DNA of 42,498 bases, from positions 1 through 42,498 of the forward strand of contig NZ_JAJTTE010000059.1 of assembly GCF_021343995.1 (NCBI RefSeq), in the 5' to 3' direction. Below the pieces are notes generated by a model. It saw nothing but the letters and a program-made list of their open reading frames with translations. It made no database searches and was not told the origin of the DNA. Shown here piece after piece: positions 39,244 through 42,498 of the stretch; within the stretch, counting starts at the first letter, position 1, and each line of letters begins with the position of its first letter. The translations under genes and the position numbers were made by a program. The DNA is from Pseudonocardia terrae. Its GTDB lineage: Bacteria > Actinomycetota > Actinomycetes > Mycobacteriales > Pseudonocardiaceae.

Positions 39244-40425
39244 GTGGAAACGCGACTTATCGAGCGGGCTGCGAAGACCGCCCGCATGCACGTCAAGGCA
39301 ATCGAATCGATCACCGACCGCGCCGAGAAGGAGGGCCGGGATCTGACTTCGGCCGAGGAGCAGCGCGCGCAGCGTCACCTCGAGGAAGCCAAGGCGGCCA
39401 CCGAGCAGATCAAGGCGCTGAAGGCCGACCAGTCCATGCGGGCGCAGATCGCCGATCTCGGCGGCGGCCTCGGCCTGATCGACGGTTCGGCCAGCCCAGG
39501 ACGGAGGACCGAGGGCGAGCTGCCCTCCTACGCCAAGCGCAAGGCGTCGGCATGGGCGCAGGACACGGCCGAGCGCATCACGAAGGTGCAGACCGCCCAC
39601 GGGATCAAGGCGCTCGTGGCCGGATCAGTTGACGTCCGCGCCCCGGCTGACGACACGGTGACCTTCCCGCAGTACCCGCTGAGGGTGCTCGACCTCCTCA
39701 CCGACCGGAAGGCGATGAGCGGCAACGTCTTCTCCTACCTGCGACAGACGGTCCGCGACCTCAACGCCGCCCCCGTCCCCGACGGGGCGGTGAAGCCCAC
39801 GTCGGTCGTCACCACCACCGAGATCGAGGATCGCTGTCGCGTGGTGGCACACATTTCAGAGCCTGTGGTCGAGCGCCTGCTGGCGGACTACGACGATCTG
39901 GAGGACTTCCTCCGCAGCGAGCTGGAATTCGGCGTGTTGCAGGCGCTGGAAGCGCAGCTCGTCTCCGGTGACGGGCAGGGCGAGGACTTCACCGGCCTGC
40001 TCCACACCAGCGGCACCATTGCCCAGCCCTACGTCACCTCCCCCTGGGTCAGCATTCGCAAGGGGCTGACAGCGCTGGAAGTCATGGGAGAGTCGCCAAC
40101 GGCGATCGTCGTCCACCCGGCCGACGCGGAGGCCTTCGACCTCGCCCGCGAGGGAACCGAGGGCGGCTGGCTGCTCGCCTCGGCGCCCGGGAACATCACC
40201 ACCGGCCTGCCTCTGGTTCGATCCATCGCTGTACCCCCAGGCACCGCGCTGCTCGGTGATTGGCGGCAGACCCGCCTGTACGTGCGCGAGGACGCCAAAG
40301 TCGACGTCGACCGCTCCGGTGACCTCTTCACGACCAACCAGGTGCGCCTCCGAGTCGAGGGGCGTTGGGGTCTCGCCGTGCGCAGGCCCTCGGCCTTCGC
40401 AGCCGTCGACCTGACCACGGCATGA
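39244..40425 (+). CDS. HK97-fold phage major capsid protein
   Basis: The product is 393 aa from the GTG at 39244, 6 bases after GGAGG; GTG 39232 is less likely. Residues 1-65 form a charged coiled-coil delta/scaffold domain (RAEKEGRDLTSAEEQRAQRHLEEAKAATEQIKAL). The HK97 core follows: FSYLRQTVRDLNAAPVPDGAVKPTSVVTTTEIEDRCRVVAHISEPVVERLLADYDDLEDFLRSEL, then GEDFTGLLHTSG, SIRKGLTALEVMGESPTAIVVHPADAEAFDL, LLGDWRQTRLYVREDAKVDVDRSGDLFTTNQVRLRVEGRWGLAVRRPSAF. It is complete. No maturation protease precedes it, although the N-terminal extension usually needs one. Confidence 0.92.
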   Translation: METRLIERAAKTARMHVKAIESITDRAEKEGRDLTSAEEQRAQRHLEEAKAATEQIKALKADQSMRAQIADLGGGLGLIDGSASPGRRTEGELPSYAKRKASAWAQDTAERITKVQTAHGIKALVAGSVDVRAPADDTVTFPQYPLRVLDLLTDRKAMSGNVFSYLRQTVRDLNAAPVPDGAVKPTSVVTTTEIEDRCRVVAHISEPVVERLLADYDDLEDFLRSELEFGVLQALEAQLVSGDGQGEDFTGLLHTSGTIAQPYVTSPWVSIRKGLTALEVMGESPTAIVVHPADAEAFDLAREGTEGGWLLASAPGNITTGLPLVRSIAVPPGTALLGDWRQTRLYVREDAKVDVDRSGDLFTTNQVRLRVEGRWGLAVRRPSAFAAVDLTTA

Positions 40426-40658
40426 GCCCGACTCGCAGCTCAGAACCCGGGAAGGGACACCTTCGGAAGGTCTACCTTCGCCGGCTACGAGCCGACCACT
40501 CGTAAGCTGTCCAGCGGCACGCCCCCGGACCGAGCGTTGACACCGTCGGCGATCGTCCCCCGGGGCGTCGTGCCAACCAAGCCGAGGTCCGAGCGCCGCT
40601 GTGGGTGCCTAGGAGGCTAGGACCGACGAAGTCGGTGTGATCGAGTCATGTTTGGAGG
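40426..40658. terminator. Intergenic stretch with several short palindromes
   Basis: ACCTTC-G-GAAGGT lies at 40459-40471, just after the capsid gene. CCTAG (40608-40612) pairs with CTAGG (40617-40621), and ACCGAC (40622-40627) with GTCGGT (40631-40636). The first suits termination after the capsid gene; the last two suit termination of the leftward gene that ends at 40659. No gene or att copy is seen here. Confidence 0.5.
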
Positions 40659-42282
40659 TCATGCGGCGAAGCCGGCCTGGCGGGTGAAGTCATCGAGGGC
40701 TCGCTGGTAGTCGCGGGCGGCGGTGCGCAGGGTGCTGGATGCGGGTGGGTCGGGGTCGACGAGTTGGGCGAGGCCGGGCTGGAGAAGCCGGGTGTGGATG
40801 TCGGTGATCAGTTTGGCGTGGGCCAGTCCGGTCTCGCTGACCCGGTAACGGTGGCTGCCGGGGACCCGCGCGATGAGGCCGTGGGCGCGTAATCGGCGCA
40901 GGTCGTAGCTGACCTGTCCGGCCGACAGCCCGCCGAGGCCGAGGAGCTCGGCGAGCAGCGCCCGCAGGTCGGGGTTGCGGAACCCGTTCGGGAGCAGCCG
41001 GAACACCAGCAGCGCTTGCAGCAGGGCCTGGGCGCGGCGGTCGCCCAGGCGCAGCCCGGCGATGCGGTGCCCATCGGCAGTGTGGATGGGCTCGTGGACA
41101 GCGGTGAAGGCCTCGGCGGCGCGGATCGGGTTGTGGCTCCAGTCGTTGGACGCCGAGCAGGCGCCGGTTGGCGGAGAAGCCGATCTCCCGCAGCGCGGGC
41201 AGATGGGTCAGCCGTTTCCGGATGCCGAAGTCGCGGGGATCGTTGATCGTGGTCTCGGTGCGCAGCGCCCGCCCTTCCTTGTGGTACTGCTTGATCGTGG
41301 TGTGCTTGTAGTCGATGTGCAGGCTCGGGGTGACCCCCTCGGTGAGCACGCGGGTGCGGAACCGGCCCGGCGTGGGTCGAGGCCCGCGCCGCATCAGCTT
41401 CCGGTCGAAGATCAGCGACACCTGGTCGGGGCGGCCGGCGTCGAGGTTGTCCCGGATGACCTGCTCGAAGAACACCCGCCCGGAGATGGGCCGGTCCAGT
41501 ACCTGGGTCAGGGAGAACTCCGCCTGCAGGACCGAGCACTCGTAGCGGTAGCCCGCGGCGCGGTCGGCGTCGCTGAACGGGTTGGGCAGAATGGCCAGCC
41601 ACTTGTCCAGCAGCGCCTGGATCTGGGCCGGGCCCAGCCGAGCGCAGAGCGCCTGTAGCCGCTCGCCGTCGCCCGGGTCATCCAGAGCGGCGAACCCGTT
41701 GTCCAACGCGGTGTAGCCGATCCCTTCCCGGCTGGCCTGCCGCTTGGCCCACTCATGGCCGTTGAGGCACAGCTTGGCGTTGTAGGGAAAGTAGGAGCAG
41801 AACTTGAGGAAGAACGGTCCGAAGTCGGCGTCGACGGCATACACGTAGTACTGGTTGACCACCCCGGTGGAGGCCACGATCCATGGATAGGCCGCGCCCT
41901 CGGCGTTACGACGCTTCTCGGTCCGGAACAAGGCGATCTTCTCCTGGGCCCGGCCGATGAACAGCACCCCCTCCTCGGCGGGGAACTCGGCCAGATGGGC
42001 GTGCATGACCTCGTCCTTGCGCTCGCCCTTGGCGAAGTCCACCCACGGCACTCGCTGCTCACGGGCGAAGCGGCGCATCGCCGCAGCGAAGGCCTCGCTG
42101 ATCTTGGCCAGCGGGGCGGTGGAGGCGATCGGCAGATCGAGCTGGCGATGGACGTAGGCCACCAGCCCGGCCGGGTACTGCAGCCCGGGCACGTACACGT
42201 TGAGATACATCCGGTCGATGCATTCGATCTCGAACAGCACGTGATCGGCAAGGACATCAGCGACACTGCGCGGTAGCGTCAT
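40659..42282 (-). pseudogene. Uncharacterised family protein with winged-helix-like end, frameshifted
   Basis: The ATG at 42282 follows CTGGAG and opens about 375 residues: YVHRQLDLPIASTAPLAKISEAF, GVVNQYYVYAVDADFGPFFLKFCSYFPYNAKLCLNGHEWAKRQA, RAAGYRYECSVLQAEFSLTQVL and IDYKHTTIKQYHKEGRALRTETTINDP. At about 41150-41160 one extra base breaks the frame. The protein resumes as SASNDWSHNPIRAAEAFTAVHEP and ends with a winged-helix-like part (LSAGQVSYDLRRLRAHGLIARVPGSHRYRVSETG). I believe similar proteins occur in many bacteria without known function. It lies just right of the capsid gene. Whether it belongs to the element or inserted later is unclear. Confidence 0.7.
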
Positions 42283-42498
42283 GGCCGGCTCCAGTCGGAC
42301 GGGCGGCCAGCAGGCCACCAACCGCCTCGACGCGGTTCATACACCGGACCGGCCCGCCGGTCACGGTCTCACCCCGCCCGACTGGAGCCCCGCCACCCAC
42401 ACCGGCCACGGCACGGCTCGTCGGGCTGGGGCGCAGCCCCGGTTAGTACTCCAGCCGTAGATCGTTATGTCTGTCGTTGGCCGAGCTCCTGGCGCTGG
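42283..42498. other. Right edge, no assigned gene
   Basis: The leader of the leftward gene and a short hairpin GGGGC-GCA-GCCCC near 42430 are all I can point to. A leucine-rich frame at the very edge could be the start of a rightward gene but is too short to judge. Confidence 0.3.

Larger units (their letters stand above)
33696..40425. mobile_element. Integrated satellite-like element (left end and body)
   Basis: The left boundary is the tRNA 3' fragment. Cargo in order on the plus strand: tyrosine integrase, Xis, unknown, P4-type primase, five or six small genes and a HK97-type capsid protein. Lysis, tail, portal, terminase and protease genes are absent. The right boundary is not recognisable: no second copy of the T-arm/acceptor sequence is seen before 42498. 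The 40425 end given is simply the end of the capsid gene. Confidence 0.8.

Noticed and set aside
39011..39346. Plus-strand frame before and into the capsid gene (possible HNH or small protein)
   Set aside because: It lacks HNH cysteine/histidine motifs, has no ribosome site, and continues out of frame into the capsid gene.

Overview
The window is very GC-rich, with strong third-position GC bias, frequent GTG starts, ATGA/GTGA gene overlaps and several apparently leaderless genes. This is a high-GC actinomycete. The combination of a form I CO dehydrogenase, aromatic catabolism and a Co-type nitrile hydratase-like cluster points to Pseudonocardiaceae, probably Pseudonocardia. The genus is an inference, not something proved here.

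Layout. 1-0.5 kb: 5' part of a DUF222 (13E12-type) protein. 1-4 kb: a DUF1330 protein, a tandem repeat, a two-gene flavin system (LLM-family monooxygenase plus FMN reductase) and a divergent MarR regulator. 3.9-9.3 kb: an aromatic-ring pathway. A FAD phenol/resorcinol-type hydroxylase feeds a single polypeptide that fuses maleylacetate reductase to hydroxyquinol 1,2-dioxygenase; a divergent LysR and a TetR follow. 9.3-11.2 kb: an arsenic module (arsR, a metallophosphoesterase, and divergent ArsI/CadI-type C-As lyase). 11.3-12.3 kb: DUF2332. 12.2-20.2 kb: a tightly overlapping CO dehydrogenase operon (coxM-coxS-coxL-XdhC/YHS-MoxR ATPase-VWA protein) with a divergent LysR regulator. 20.2-21.4 kb: a three-gene nitrile hydratase/thiocyanate hydrolase-like cluster in which the beta subunit is split in two. 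21.4-24.8 kb: an internally duplicated membrane protein and a cyclase-family hydrolase.

24.9-32.4 kb is a stress-type region with clear decay. It holds a DUF389 gene with an internal deletion, a YrhK-like membrane protein, an intact E. coli-type glutamate decarboxylase, a frameshifted cytochrome P450, a 5'-truncated ferredoxin reductase, a K+ channel and phoU. Two diverged copies of a ~95-bp sequence lie 4.8 kb apart. 32.5-33.6 kb: DUF5997 and a LysR-type effector-domain protein, transcribed from a mirrored promoter pair.

33.7-40.4 kb is an integrated mobile element. It is bounded on the left by a 3' tRNA fragment (att site) and carries a tyrosine integrase, Xis, P4-type primase/helicase, a run of small overlapping genes and an HK97-fold major capsid protein. 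No terminase, portal, protease or tail gene is visible. This resembles a phage satellite that brings its own capsid. Its right end is not in the window. 40.6-42.3 kb carries a frameshifted gene of an uncharacterised family with a C-terminal winged-helix-like part.

All coordinates and motifs were read by eye. No database or structure search was run.
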